A model generated the notes under the pieces. The model searched no databases. It saw nothing but the letters and a program-made list of their open reading frames with translations, and was not told the DNA's origin. This document shows, one piece after another, positions 1-8,936 of a stretch of 64,000 nt of DNA (its first letter is position 1; every line of letters begins with the position of its first letter). The stretch comes from Candidatus Methanomethylophilaceae archaeon (lineage in GTDB: Archaea > Thermoplasmatota > Thermoplasmata > Methanomassiliicoccales > Methanomethylophilaceae). The stretch lies in contig JAFXUX010000038.1 in NCBI GenBank assembly GCA_017524805.1, positions 1 through 64,000 of the forward strand, given 5' to 3'. Position numbers and translations under genes: made by a program.

Positions 1-344
1 GGTGGATGTGCGACGGCAAGCTCCTCGGAAGGTCCACCATCGTGGCCGACGACATCGAGGTCTCCTACGAGATCACCAGGACAGCTCAGGAGTACACCGT
101 AACCGTCAAGACCGTCGACTGCGGAACCACCAAGACCGTCGAGTTCGATGTCCCCTACGGCACCCAGATGAACGTGTCCGAGGACACCTACACGCTCTCC
201 GTTCCCGGCTTCGCCAACTTCAAGGCCGATGTCCCCGTGAGCGATGCCCAGTACACCTACGACTTCAGCGGGTGGATGTGCGACGGCAAGCTCCTCGGAA
301 GGTCCACCATCGTGGCCGACGACATCGAGGTCTCCTACGAGATT
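1..344 (+). repeat. Direct repeat inside the surface-protein gene (73 bp identical, 270-bp period)
   Basis: Bases 1-73 are identical to bases 271-343. The copies encode the same InlB-type segment (GWMCDGKLLGRS...) and diverge just after the shared GAGAT. Exact identity at third codon positions suggests recent duplication or gene conversion between units. More copies may lie upstream of the window. Confidence 0.9.
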
Positions 345-2030
345 TCCAGGACCCTCAGAGAGTATGTCGTCACGATCGTGTCTTCAGATGAGGATGCTGG
401 ATCCGTTTCCGTCGAAGAGATTACCGCATTCTACGGAACTACCATAATCGTTGATGGAAACGTCCTGACCATCGGAAATTCTGAATCCGAGGCCATCGTC
501 AAGGACTCTACCGAGGAATACTCCTACGCCTTCGAGGGATGGGACTTGTCTTCCAGGACTGTCCTCGGTGAGATGACCGTCACCGCGGAGTTCTCCAAGA
601 CCCTGCTTGCCTTCGTCTACGAGAACGTTTGGTACCTTGTTCTGGAGGACCGCTCCACCGTCTCCGCATTCGGATACGACGGAGAGCCCGTTTCCATCGC
701 GGTTCCTGACCTCGTATACTGCGACGACATGGAGTTCGTCCCCGTGTCGATTGCCGAAGGCGCCTTCGCTGACTGCACTACTGTGACCTCCATCGAGGTC
801 GGAGAGACAGTCGCCGATATTGGCGCCGGAGCCTTCGACAGCCCGTTCCTCACGTCCATCGTGGTATCTGAAGAGAACGAGAACTACTCCTCCGCTGACG
901 GGGTGCTTTATGACAAGGACGCTGCAGTCCTGATCAGGTTCCCCGCCTCCATGCTGTCGGTCCAGATTCCGGAGTCCGTCGAAAAGATAGGCGCGGGAGC
1001 CTTCAGGAACGCTGGGGCCGCTCTCAAGGAGAACGGCGAAGACGCTTACTTCAACTACATATGGTTCCCAGCCACCGTCAAGACCATCGGCGCGGACGCC
1101 TTCCGCGGAAGCGCGCTCGAGTGCCTCAAGTTCAGAGACGGGACTACTACCATAGAAGCAGGAGCCTTCGCTGAATGCGGCAGCGTCAGTTACCTCTTGT
1201 TCAACTACACTCTCGAGACAATCGGAGACGGTGCGTTCGAGGGATTCGTCTTTATAGGCGAGGACAAGGCGGAGATGAAGCTCAGCGACGCCGTCAAGGG
1301 CTTCAAGTTCACCGGCGATGCCAGCGACAGCCTCGAGATCTACGTCCCGCCCGTTAACGGAGTCATCGTCAGCGGCGACGTGAAGTACAAGATAACCTCC
1401 AACGAGGATTCCAAGGATATGTCCGCCATCAGCCTCGCTGATGACAGTGTGACCGAGCTGGTAATCCCCGAGACCATCACCTACCTCGGATTCGAATGGT
1501 CCGTCACCTCCATAGCCTCCAGTGCTTTCGCAGGGACTGCCATCGAGTCCGTGACCACTTCGGCCGAGATCGGCAGCAATGCCTTCAAGGGATGCAAGAA
1601 GCTCGAGTCTGTCACCCTCGAAGGGGCGACGGCCATCGGAACGTACGCCTTCTACGGCTGCACTGCTCTTGTGTCCGTCGATCTCGGAGATGTCACTGTC
1701 TTGGGCACCAGCGCGTTCAGCGGATGCAGTTCCCTGTCCACCATCGACCTGAGCGGCGTCATCTCCGTCGGCAAGCACGCCTTCTATAACTGCAAGGCGC
1801 TTACCGCCGCCGATCTGAGCAGCGCCACGACCATAGGATACGGAGCGTTCTCCGGAACGAACCTGCAGGATGTCTCCTTCGGATCCGGCCTCACCGACGT
1901 CGACTCCAAGGCGTTCTACGGCTACACCTTCAAGAAGATCAACGGCACCACCAAGATCACGGCCAATGCCGAAAACCTCAAGGGACACACCTTCTCTGGT
2001 TCGGGCAAGGTCCTGATCATGGAATCCTGA
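3..2030 (+). CDS. Surface protein with InlB B-repeats and BspA-type leucine-rich repeats (5' end outside window)
   Basis: Open from the window edge, so the N-terminus and any signal peptide are not visible; it ends in TGA. About the first 200 visible residues are InlB/Listeria-Bacteroides-type beta repeats, including two copies of a segment containing GWMCDGKLLGRS about 90 residues apart. From about residue 215 onward the protein is built of BspA/TpLRR-type (LRR_5) units with motifs such as AFADCTTVTSIEV, AFKGCKKLESVTL and AFYGCTALVSVDL, broken by a short spacer near residues 430-470. Such repeats are typical of large secreted adhesin-like proteins of gut microbes, including host-associated methanogens, and probably bind host or microbial surface ligands. 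No C-terminal membrane anchor is visible, so attachment may depend on the missing N-terminal part or be non-covalent. Followed by a strong hairpin terminator. Confidence 0.85.
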   Translation, partial: WMCDGKLLGRSTIVADDIEVSYEITRTAQEYTVTVKTVDCGTTKTVEFDVPYGTQMNVSEDTYTLSVPGFANFKADVPVSDAQYTYDFSGWMCDGKLLGRSTIVADDIEVSYEISRTLREYVVTIVSSDEDAGSVSVEEITAFYGTTIIVDGNVLTIGNSESEAIVKDSTEEYSYAFEGWDLSSRTVLGEMTVTAEFSKTLLAFVYENVWYLVLEDRSTVSAFGYDGEPVSIAVPDLVYCDDMEFVPVSIAEGAFADCTTVTSIEVGETVADIGAGAFDSPFLTSIVVSEENENYSSADGVLYDKDAAVLIRFPASMLSVQIPESVEKIGAGAFRNAGAALKENGEDAYFNYIWFPATVKTIGADAFRGSALECLKFRDGTTTIEAGAFAECGSVSYLLFNYTLETIGDGAFEGFVFIGEDKAEMKLSDAVKGFKFTGDASDSLEIYVPPVNGVIVSGDVKYKITSNEDSKDMSAISLADDSVTELVIPETITYLGFEWSVTSIASSAFAGTAIESVTTSAEIGSNAFKGCKKLESVTLEGATAIGTYAFYGCTALVSVDLGDVTVLGTSAFSGCSSLSTIDLSGVISVGKHAFYNCKALTAADLSSATTIGYGAFSGTNLQDVSFGSGLTDVDSKAFYGYTFKKINGTTKITANAENLKGHTFSGSGKVLIMES

Positions 2031-2038
2031 ACCTAAAC

Positions 2039-2066
2039 GGCCGGGCAACCCCCGGCCAAACTTCTT
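2039..2066 (+). terminator. Hairpin terminator after the surface-protein gene
   Basis: A perfect 7-bp stem GGCCGGG/CCCGGCC with a 5-nt loop at 2039-2057, nine bases after the stop codon, followed by a pyrimidine-rich run. Confidence 0.7.
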
Positions 2067-2195
2067 TCCTTACTAAAATATCGGTTTTTGTCGGCAGTTC
2101 GCTTATCATGTTTGGGCGGGCGAATTTCAGAGCATCAAAAGGGCTCCTTAAATCCGGATCTGATCTGCATTCCAGGCTCTTTCCCAATGATTAGT

Positions 2196-2204
2196 GTTAT
2201 TAAT
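2196..2204 (+). promoter_or_regulatory. TATA box for the first FrhB/pyruvyl-transferase gene
   Basis: An A/T-rich element (TTATTAAT) centred about 25 bp upstream of the ATG at 2225. No Shine-Dalgarno sequence is visible, so a leaderless transcript is likely. Confidence 0.5.
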
Positions 2205-2224
2205 CATCCGCATAATTATCATGC

Positions 2225-4360
2225 ATGTCCGATGTGGTCACCGATCTCCGCAGCAGAGGAAAGGATTGCTGCGGCTGCGCCGCGTGCGTCAGCGTCTGCC
2301 CCAAAGGCGCTGTCAGCATGGTTTTGGATGACGAAGGAATATGCAGGTCCTCAGTTGATATCCTCGCCTGCGTGGATTGCGGCTTATGCTCCAAGGTATG
2401 CCCCATACTCAATTTGGACCGCTCCAACGACTCCAAACCCAGCTTCTATGCTTACAGGGCAGAAGAAAGTGAGGTTTTGAGGAGTTCCTCCGGAGGCGCA
2501 TTCTTCCCGATGGCCCAGCGGATGATCTCCCGCGGCGGATACGTCTGCGGCGTGGTGTTCGACAGCGACCTCAACGCCGTGTTCAGGATGACCCAGGACA
2601 TCGCCGTCGTAAGGGACATGCAGAAATCCAAGTACGTATTCAGCGAGATGGGTAGTATATACGGCGAGATAGAGGAAGCTCTGAAATCCGGGAAGGAGGT
2701 TCTTTTCGTCGGCTGCCCATGCCAGGTCGCAGCGGTGAAGAACCGCATCAAGGACAAGGAGAAGCTGTACACCGCCGATCTTCTTTGCGCCGGGCTTCCC
2801 GCCAAAGGCATCTATCGGAAGTATCTGGAGGAGATCTCCGAGGGCAAGAAGATAAAGAACCTTATCTTCCGCGACAGCGAGCTTCCGTACGGGACTCTTG
2901 TGATCGAATACGAAGACGGCACCAGGAAGACCAATTTCCGCGATCTGTATTTCGCAGGGTTCCTGAAGCATATGTTCAAGAGCAGATCCTGTTCTGAATG
3001 CGAGTTCGCGTCCATCCCGAGGCAGGGAGACGTGACCATAGGCGACCTCTGGAATTACGACAAGATCATCTATGATCTCGATGCGAAGACCGGCATAAGC
3101 TGCGTCGTGGTGAACAGCGAAAAAGGAAGGGAGATGTTCGGCGTACTCTCGGAAAACGCTACTTTCCTCAGGGAGATTCCGATGTCCTTCGCCATGCGCT
3201 TCAACAGGTTCAATGTGAAGCGTCCGGCAGGTCCGGCCAGCGAAAGGTTCCATTATCTTCTCGACAGGGGCTATAGCGTCAGGAAAGCGCTGGATTACTC
3301 GATCAATTCGAAATATGACGTGGCCATCACCGGATTCTGGCGCGCCCCCAATTACGGCGGGGATCTCACGTACTATGCGCTGTACAACGTGGTCAAAGAC
3401 ATGGGTCTGGAGCCGATATTCGTGGAGGCATGCAACCCCAAGGCTCCTCCGGGATCTCCTCCGAGCCCGGTGCACATGGACACCAAATATCCCGCGTTCA
3501 GCATCGCGCCGTGGTATGCCAGCAAAGAGAAGCAGGCGGAGATCAACCTCCGCGTGAAGAACGTGATGGTCGGGTCGGATCAGGTCTGGAACCCCAAGCT
3601 TCTGTCCCCCGGCGGGCTGAACGCCTACTCTCTGGATTTCGTGTCGGCATGGAGGAATTCCGTGGCATACGCCTCATCGTTCGGAGCGACCTCTTACGAA
3701 GCGGACACGCCCCAAAAGAAGGAGCACATAGACCTTCTGAAGCGCATAAAGCACGTGTCGGTCCGCGAGAAGTCGGGAGTGGACATCTGCGCGAAATTCG
3801 GCATCGATGCCAAGCTTGTCCTGGATCCGGTCATGCTCTGCGACATGAAGCATTACGAGGAGCTGATCGACAGCGCCGACATGGAGTTCCCCAAGAGGTA
3901 CATGCTAGCCTTCATCCGCCACATAAACGTCCACATGGATCCGGTCCTGATGTCCTCCGCGCTGGGGGTCACCTCGCTGAACGTCGGCGGGCCGGAGCTC
4001 GACTATTCCAAGCCCGTCTCATACCCCATGATCAACGTGCATTCCGTGGAGAACTGGCTGAAATCGATAAGCAGAGCCGAGTTCATTCTCACGGATTCGT
4101 TCCACGCCACCGTTTTGGCTATATTGTTCAGGAAGCAGTTCATCTCGGTGTACGGCCGCATGGATGAGGCATCAGGGAACGGACGCATGTCCACCCTGCT
4201 GAATTCATTGGGACTGAGCGGCCGCCTATTCAGGACCACGGAAGAGGCCGTTCAGGCGGGCGCCCACAAGCGCGAGATCGATTACGATGCCGTCTACGGG
4301 AAGCTGGACGCCCTGAGGGCGGAATGCATGGCTTGGCTCGAGAGCGCCATAGAGCGCTGA
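2225..4360 (+). CDS. FrhB-like Fe-S flavoprotein fused to polysaccharide pyruvyl transferase (paralogue 1)
   Basis: 711 residues. Residues 15-60 hold two [4Fe-4S] ferredoxin motifs (CCGCAACVSVCP and CVDCGLCSKVCP). Residues ~75-345 resemble the coenzyme F420 hydrogenase/dehydrogenase beta subunit (FrhB N and C domains), with FVGCPCQVAAVK and a GDLW segment. From about residue 360 the protein is a polysaccharide pyruvyl transferase (CsaB/WcaK, PF04230) with GSDQVWN, VSVREKSG, DPVMLCD and TDSFHA motifs. Pyruvyl transferases move pyruvate from phosphoenolpyruvate onto sugars as a ketal; FrhB-like domains pass electrons between Fe-S, flavin and F420 or another carrier. What the fused redox module does is unknown; acting on a cell-surface glycan is an inference. 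First of five related genes in 11 kb. Confidence 0.88.
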   Translation: MSDVVTDLRSRGKDCCGCAACVSVCPKGAVSMVLDDEGICRSSVDILACVDCGLCSKVCPILNLDRSNDSKPSFYAYRAEESEVLRSSSGGAFFPMAQRMISRGGYVCGVVFDSDLNAVFRMTQDIAVVRDMQKSKYVFSEMGSIYGEIEEALKSGKEVLFVGCPCQVAAVKNRIKDKEKLYTADLLCAGLPAKGIYRKYLEEISEGKKIKNLIFRDSELPYGTLVIEYEDGTRKTNFRDLYFAGFLKHMFKSRSCSECEFASIPRQGDVTIGDLWNYDKIIYDLDAKTGISCVVVNSEKGREMFGVLSENATFLREIPMSFAMRFNRFNVKRPAGPASERFHYLLDRGYSVRKALDYSINSKYDVAITGFWRAPNYGGDLTYYALYNVVKDMGLEPIFVEACNPKAPPGSPPSPVHMDTKYPAFSIAPWYASKEKQAEINLRVKNVMVGSDQVWNPKLLSPGGLNAYSLDFVSAWRNSVAYASSFGATSYEADTPQKKEHIDLLKRIKHVSVREKSGVDICAKFGIDAKLVLDPVMLCDMKHYEELIDSADMEFPKRYMLAFIRHINVHMDPVLMSSALGVTSLNVGGPELDYSKPVSYPMINVHSVENWLKSISRAEFILTDSFHATVLAILFRKQFISVYGRMDEASGNGRMSTLLNSLGLSGRLFRTTEEAVQAGAHKREIDYDAVYGKLDALRAECMAWLESAIER

Positions 4361-4378
4361 GGGGGGCTGTCCCCCCTC
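4359..4378. terminator. Bidirectional hairpin overlapping two convergent stop codons
   Basis: GAGGGGGG-CTGT-CCCCCCTC is a perfect 8-bp stem with a 4-nt loop. It contains or overlaps the TGA stops of both flanking genes, so one hairpin could end both convergent transcripts. Confidence 0.65.
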
Positions 4379-6533
4379 AATATTCTTTCTCTATCTCCAA
4401 GGCATCTTTGAGCCAGTTCAGGGATTCCTCGCGAAGACTCTCCAATTTGGCGTTGACCTTGTTGTAATCGATGGGAACCCCGAAATCCTTGGATGTGACG
4501 GCGTCCCAGGTGGTCTGGTACATCCTGCATTCCAGGTCGAACATTCCCAGCAGCGATCTGAAGCGGTCCAAGCCGGTCTCTTCGCCCATGTTTCCGTACG
4601 TCACCGTGAACTGTTTCCCGAAGACGATGCAGAGGGCGGCCGCATGGAAGGAGTCCGTCAGCACGTAATCCGCGTAATATATGGACTTGACCCAGTTCTC
4701 GACGGTGCCAGCATGGGTCATGGGGTACGAAGTCCTGACCTCATCGAGGTTGATGTCGGGTCCGACTATGTTGACGAAATCCAGGCCTATGAAGTCGGCC
4801 AATCTGAGGGGTTCCATATGCTCCCCTATGTGCCTGATGAAACATAGTCCGTAGTGCTCCGGGAATTCCATGGTAGCTTTGTCCAGAAGGGCCTGATAAT
4901 GCTGCATTCCGCAGAGCATGACCGGATCGAGGACATGCTTCGCCTCTATGCCCAGGTTTTTGCATATGTCCACTCCCGATTTCTCGCGGACCGACACGTG
5001 CTTGATGTTGCGGAGGGCTTTGACCTGCTCTTTCTCCACTTCCGTCTCGGGCTCGTACGTGGATTTGCCGAACGAGGATGCGTACGCCACGGTATTGCGC
5101 CACGGGGTCGAGAAGTCCAGGGCATAGGAATACACGGTCTCGGGGTGTCCCTCGAACAGATTCGGGTTCCAGACCTGGTCCGACCCGACCATGAGCGTGT
5201 AGATCCTGAGATTCACCTCGGTCTGCTGGCGCTTGTCATGGGCCCAAGGTATGATGCTGTAAAGGGGATAGGCGTTCACCAAGCGCTTCGGGCTTCCGGG
5301 GACCACGAATTTATTGTTGCTGCGGGCCTCGATCATCGCGGGTTCCAGCCCCAGGTCCTTGATTATGTTGAATAGAGCGTAATATGTCAGGTCCCCGCCG
5401 TAGTTCGGCACTCTCCATAGCCCGGTGATTCCCACGTCATATTTCCATTCCAGACAATACTTGATGGATTTTCTGACCGAATATCCGCGCTCAAGCATGT
5501 AGTACATTCTTTTCCTGCCCAAGTGGTGCTTGTGCTCGGGGTGGAGCCTGTTGAAACGCCTCACGAAGTCGAACGGTATCTCCCTCAGGAACGTAGAATT
5601 TTCGATGAGGACGTTCATCAGCTTCCTTCCGGCGGCGTTGTTGACGAGGACCGCGCTGACCCCTTTGCTGGAGTCGAAGTCGTAGAACAGCCTCTCCGAA
5701 TCCCACAGGTCCCCGATGGTCAGATCCGCGTGCCTGGGGGCGGCCGCGAAATCGCAATTGGCGCAGCAGTCGTCTTTATACAGATTAGCGTTGAATCCGG
5801 CGAAGTACGGGTCTTTGAAGTTGGTCTTGCTGGTCCCGTCCGCGAAATCGAATATCAGAGTTCCGTATGGGACCTGTTTGCTGCGGAAAGTCAGGTTTCT
5901 TATCCTCTTCCCCCCGGCTTCCTCTTTGATGTATTTTTTGTAGATGCTCTTGGATGGCATTCCAGAGCAGATCAGATCCACGGTGAACAGCTTGTCATCC
6001 TCGCCTATGTAATTCCTGAGGGCTGCCGCATGGCACGGAAGACCGACGAAAAGGACGATGTGGCCCTGGCTCAGGCAGGCCTTGACGTCTTTGTATACGC
6101 CTCTCATCTCGCTCAGAACGTATTTCGAGCCGTACATGCGTCTGATGGTGCTCCTGTCGTTCGTCAGCTTGTACACGACGTTCATGTCGTCGTCGTAGAG
6201 AGCTCCGCACACGTATCCGCCGTTGTGGAGGGTCCACCCGGCCAATATGGAAACGGCGCCTCCGGAAGAGCTCATAGCGAGGACTTTGTCGTTGGCCATG
6301 AAGGCATACGATTTGGGGCGGCTCATGTTGATGCCGGTGCTGTGGTTGATGATGGGGCATACGTCGATGCACGTTCCGCATTCCGTGCACAATTCGGTGT
6401 CGACAGACGATTTGAGGAACCCTTCTTCGTTGAGATCGATGGAGATCGCTCCGCTGAGGCAGACATTCTTGCATGCGTAACAGCCCAGACAGCTTTTCTC
6501 CAATTCTTCCAGCGCATCGACCACATGTTCCAT
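4377..6533 (-). CDS. FrhB-like Fe-S flavoprotein fused to polysaccharide pyruvyl transferase (paralogue 2)
   Basis: 718 residues with the same architecture as its neighbours. The N-terminal ferredoxin motifs are CLGCYACKNVC and CTECGTCIDVCP, followed by the FrhB-like region (FVGLPCHAAALRN, DLTIGDLWDSE). The C-terminal pyruvyl transferase keeps the apparent catalytic motifs GSDQVWN, VSVREKSG, LDPVMLCG and TDSFHA. Convergent with paralogue 1 and divergent from paralogue 3. A TATA-like element lies about 23 bp upstream of its ATG, pointing to a leaderless monocistronic transcript. It probably modifies surface sugars; the substrate cannot be told from sequence. Confidence 0.88.
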   Translation of the reverse strand: MEHVVDALEELEKSCLGCYACKNVCLSGAISIDLNEEGFLKSSVDTELCTECGTCIDVCPIINHSTGINMSRPKSYAFMANDKVLAMSSSGGAVSILAGWTLHNGGYVCGALYDDDMNVVYKLTNDRSTIRRMYGSKYVLSEMRGVYKDVKACLSQGHIVLFVGLPCHAAALRNYIGEDDKLFTVDLICSGMPSKSIYKKYIKEEAGGKRIRNLTFRSKQVPYGTLIFDFADGTSKTNFKDPYFAGFNANLYKDDCCANCDFAAAPRHADLTIGDLWDSERLFYDFDSSKGVSAVLVNNAAGRKLMNVLIENSTFLREIPFDFVRRFNRLHPEHKHHLGRKRMYYMLERGYSVRKSIKYCLEWKYDVGITGLWRVPNYGGDLTYYALFNIIKDLGLEPAMIEARSNNKFVVPGSPKRLVNAYPLYSIIPWAHDKRQQTEVNLRIYTLMVGSDQVWNPNLFEGHPETVYSYALDFSTPWRNTVAYASSFGKSTYEPETEVEKEQVKALRNIKHVSVREKSGVDICKNLGIEAKHVLDPVMLCGMQHYQALLDKATMEFPEHYGLCFIRHIGEHMEPLRLADFIGLDFVNIVGPDINLDEVRTSYPMTHAGTVENWVKSIYYADYVLTDSFHAAALCIVFGKQFTVTYGNMGEETGLDRFRSLLGMFDLECRMYQTTWDAVTSKDFGVPIDYNKVNAKLESLREESLNWLKDALEIEKEY

Positions 6534-6550
6534 GGTGCCTGATGGTCATA

Positions 6551-6660
6551 GAATAATAAACTTATTCGGTGGATGGCAGCCGGCGTTTTCCGGTTTCTCC
6601 GGTTCTGGACGAGCTTCGGAAGCCTGGGTTTCGGCCGCCAGAAAAAGTGCTAATTTATAT
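6551..6660. promoter_or_regulatory. Divergent promoter region between paralogues 2 and 3
   Basis: Two outward-facing TATA-like boxes. The minus-strand box (TTTATTATTC, about 6551-6560) lies about 23 bp from the start at 6533. The plus-strand box (TTTATAT, 6654-6660) lies about 25 bp from the start at 6682. Both transcripts look leaderless. Confidence 0.55.
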
Positions 6661-6681
6661 CGCAAAACACTACGCCTTCGC

Positions 6682-8811
6682 ATGGCCGTCAACGTCGGGA
6701 CAGAACTCCCCAAAGCGAAGAAATTCTGCGTCGGATGCTATGCTTGTGAGAGCGCATGCAACCACAGCGCAATAAGCATGGGCTTGGATGCGGAAGGCTT
6801 CTGCAGAGCTTACGTGGACGATTCCGCTTGCACAGGCTGCGAGTCCTGCGTGATGGTCTGCCCGCAGCTCAATTACGAATCAGAATCCGTTGATTCGCCT
6901 CTGGCGTACGCTTTGAAGGCTCCGCAGCCGGTGCTCTCCGAGAGCTCTTCCGGCGGTGCGTTCTCCCTTCTTGCCGATTTCATTTTGGAAAAGGGAGGGT
7001 TCGTGTGCGGCGTTGTTTTCGACGGGGAGTTCAACGCAGTCTACGAACTGACCGACGACAGGGAAGAGATCGCCAAGATGCGCGGTTCCAAATATGTCTA
7101 CAGCGAGATGCGCGACATCTATGATAGAATCTCTGAGAAGCTGAAGGCGGACCGCGATGTTCTCTTCGTAGGGCTGCCATGCCAGGTGAAGGCCGTCAGA
7201 AACTGCATCGGGAACGATGAGCATCTGTATTGCGTCGATCTGATCTGCGGCGGCCAGCCGTCCAAAGGCGTGTTCCAGAGGTACGTGTCCGAGATCTCAT
7301 CCGAGAAGCCGATCTCCGGCCTCTCATTCAGGAAAAAAGGGTATCCGTACGGGATGCTCGCCATAGATTACGCTGACGGGACCAGCAAGCTGTCATTCGG
7401 CGACAAGTATTATGCCGGATACAACAGGCATATGATAAAGAACCAGGCGTGCGGCGACTGCAAGTTCTCGTCCGCCCCCAGGCCCGGCGATCTGACCATA
7501 GGGGATCTCTGGGGTGCCGAGAGGTACATCCGCGACACCGACATCTCGGAGGGGGTCAGCGCCGTGCTGGTGAATACCCGCAAAGGGCGTGAGATGTTCG
7601 ATGCCATTTCCGAAAAGGCCGCATACAGGAGGGAGGTCCCGCTCGATTTCGTGAAGCGCTTCAACAGGATGGGTCCCAGGCTTGCGATCCACGAATCCAG
7701 GAAGAGGCTCTTCGATCTGGTGGGCCGCGGGTATCCCGTATCGAAATCGGTGGACTATTGCCTCGTCGGAAGGTTTGACATGGGGATCACCGGCTTCTGG
7801 AGGGTCAACGACTATGGCGGCGAGCTTTCCTACTACGCATTGTTCATGTTCTTCATGGACAGGGGAATGGAATCATTGATGATCGAGTCCAGGAACGACA
7901 TCTCCGGCCTTCCCAGCGAGCCGGCCCTTTTCAGCAACCATTACACCGCCAATTCGAGGGCCAAATGGTATCCCAACATCAGGGAGCAATCGGAGATCGG
8001 CGCCAGAGTCTACAACGCCATCGCCGGTCCGGGTCCCATATGGGACAGGAGGATCATCGGCCAGGACGTGGTGGAATGCTATTCCCTGGATTTCATACCG
8101 TCATGGAGGAACAAGATTTCCATAGCATCCAGCTTCGGCTCGAACGTCTTCGAAGGATCGGACGAGGACAGGGCGAGGATCGCGAATGCCATCGGCAGGC
8201 TGGACAAGGTATCGGTATGCGATCTCTCATCGCGCAGCATATGCGAGTCCATGGGCGTGGAGGCCAAGATCATCATGGATCCCGTCTTCCTCTGCGACCC
8301 CAGGCATTATCGCGACCTCATCGCGAAATCCAAGGCCTCTTTCCCCCACGGATACGTGCTGATCTATGCCTTGCACCAGAAGGATCTGGAAGGGTTCGAA
8401 GCCGCTGTCGACGAATTGGGTCTGGGGCAGATATTCGTCGGAAATGCGGAGACGAATTTCAATCTGAAGTCTCCGTATCCGGTCACCAACACATATTCCA
8501 TAGAGAACTGGCTGAAATGCATAGACGAGTCGTCGTTTGTCATCACGGATTCCTATTACGCCGCCGCTGTCGCCATCCTGTTCAGGAAACCTTTCGCGAT
8601 CGTAACGAAGGCGGAGCCCGAGCGCGAGGGAAGGATATCCTCTTTGCTCAAGATCGCAGGATTGGAAGGCCGCATTTTCGTCGACATCCCGGAGCTTCTG
8701 AATTCCGGAGCAATCGGCGAGGAGATTGACTACGACGCCGTCCATGAGAGGATAGCTCTCGGCCGCGACGAATCCATAGAGTGGGTTCTCAGTTCGCTTC
8801 AGCTGTCCTGA
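6682..8811 (+). CDS. FrhB-like Fe-S flavoprotein fused to a degenerate polysaccharide pyruvyl transferase (paralogue 3)
   Basis: 709 residues from the ATG at 6682. The frame is open further upstream, but this ATG sits 25 bp after a TATA box and aligns with the paralogues' N-termini. Ferredoxin motifs CVGCYACESAC and CTGCESCVMVCP and the FrhB-like part (FVGLPCQVKAV, DLTIGDLWGAE) are intact. The C-terminal pyruvyl-transferase part has diverged at its signature sites: GPGPIWD replaces GSDQVWN, VSVCDLSS replaces VSVRE, and TDSYYA replaces TDSFHA. The fold is clearly retained, but activity as a pyruvyl transferase is doubtful, so it may be a regulatory or redox-only family member. Confidence 0.85.
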   Translation: MAVNVGTELPKAKKFCVGCYACESACNHSAISMGLDAEGFCRAYVDDSACTGCESCVMVCPQLNYESESVDSPLAYALKAPQPVLSESSSGGAFSLLADFILEKGGFVCGVVFDGEFNAVYELTDDREEIAKMRGSKYVYSEMRDIYDRISEKLKADRDVLFVGLPCQVKAVRNCIGNDEHLYCVDLICGGQPSKGVFQRYVSEISSEKPISGLSFRKKGYPYGMLAIDYADGTSKLSFGDKYYAGYNRHMIKNQACGDCKFSSAPRPGDLTIGDLWGAERYIRDTDISEGVSAVLVNTRKGREMFDAISEKAAYRREVPLDFVKRFNRMGPRLAIHESRKRLFDLVGRGYPVSKSVDYCLVGRFDMGITGFWRVNDYGGELSYYALFMFFMDRGMESLMIESRNDISGLPSEPALFSNHYTANSRAKWYPNIREQSEIGARVYNAIAGPGPIWDRRIIGQDVVECYSLDFIPSWRNKISIASSFGSNVFEGSDEDRARIANAIGRLDKVSVCDLSSRSICESMGVEAKIIMDPVFLCDPRHYRDLIAKSKASFPHGYVLIYALHQKDLEGFEAAVDELGLGQIFVGNAETNFNLKSPYPVTNTYSIENWLKCIDESSFVITDSYYAAAVAILFRKPFAIVTKAEPEREGRISSLLKIAGLEGRIFVDIPELLNSGAIGEEIDYDAVHERIALGRDESIEWVLSSLQLS

Positions 8812-8914
8812 GCCTCGGGCCGGAGCGGTCTGGAGGGGAGGTTCTGCCTCTCCATCCGTTGCCCCCCGGAATACGCTGGGATATACCGCAAAACCAGTGG
8901 ATTTGAACGGGGTG

Positions 8915-8924
8915 CATATAAAAT
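8915..8924 (+). promoter_or_regulatory. TATA box for paralogue 4
   Basis: CATATAAAAT lies about 17-22 bp upstream of the ATG at 8937, as expected for a leaderless or very short-leader archaeal transcript. Confidence 0.5.
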
Positions 8925-8936
8925 AGTAGATTCGGC

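Noticed and set aside
384-2048. 554-codon minus-strand frame under the surface protein
   Set aside because: It mirrors the codon structure of the plus-strand repeat gene, has low-complexity composition and no family features.
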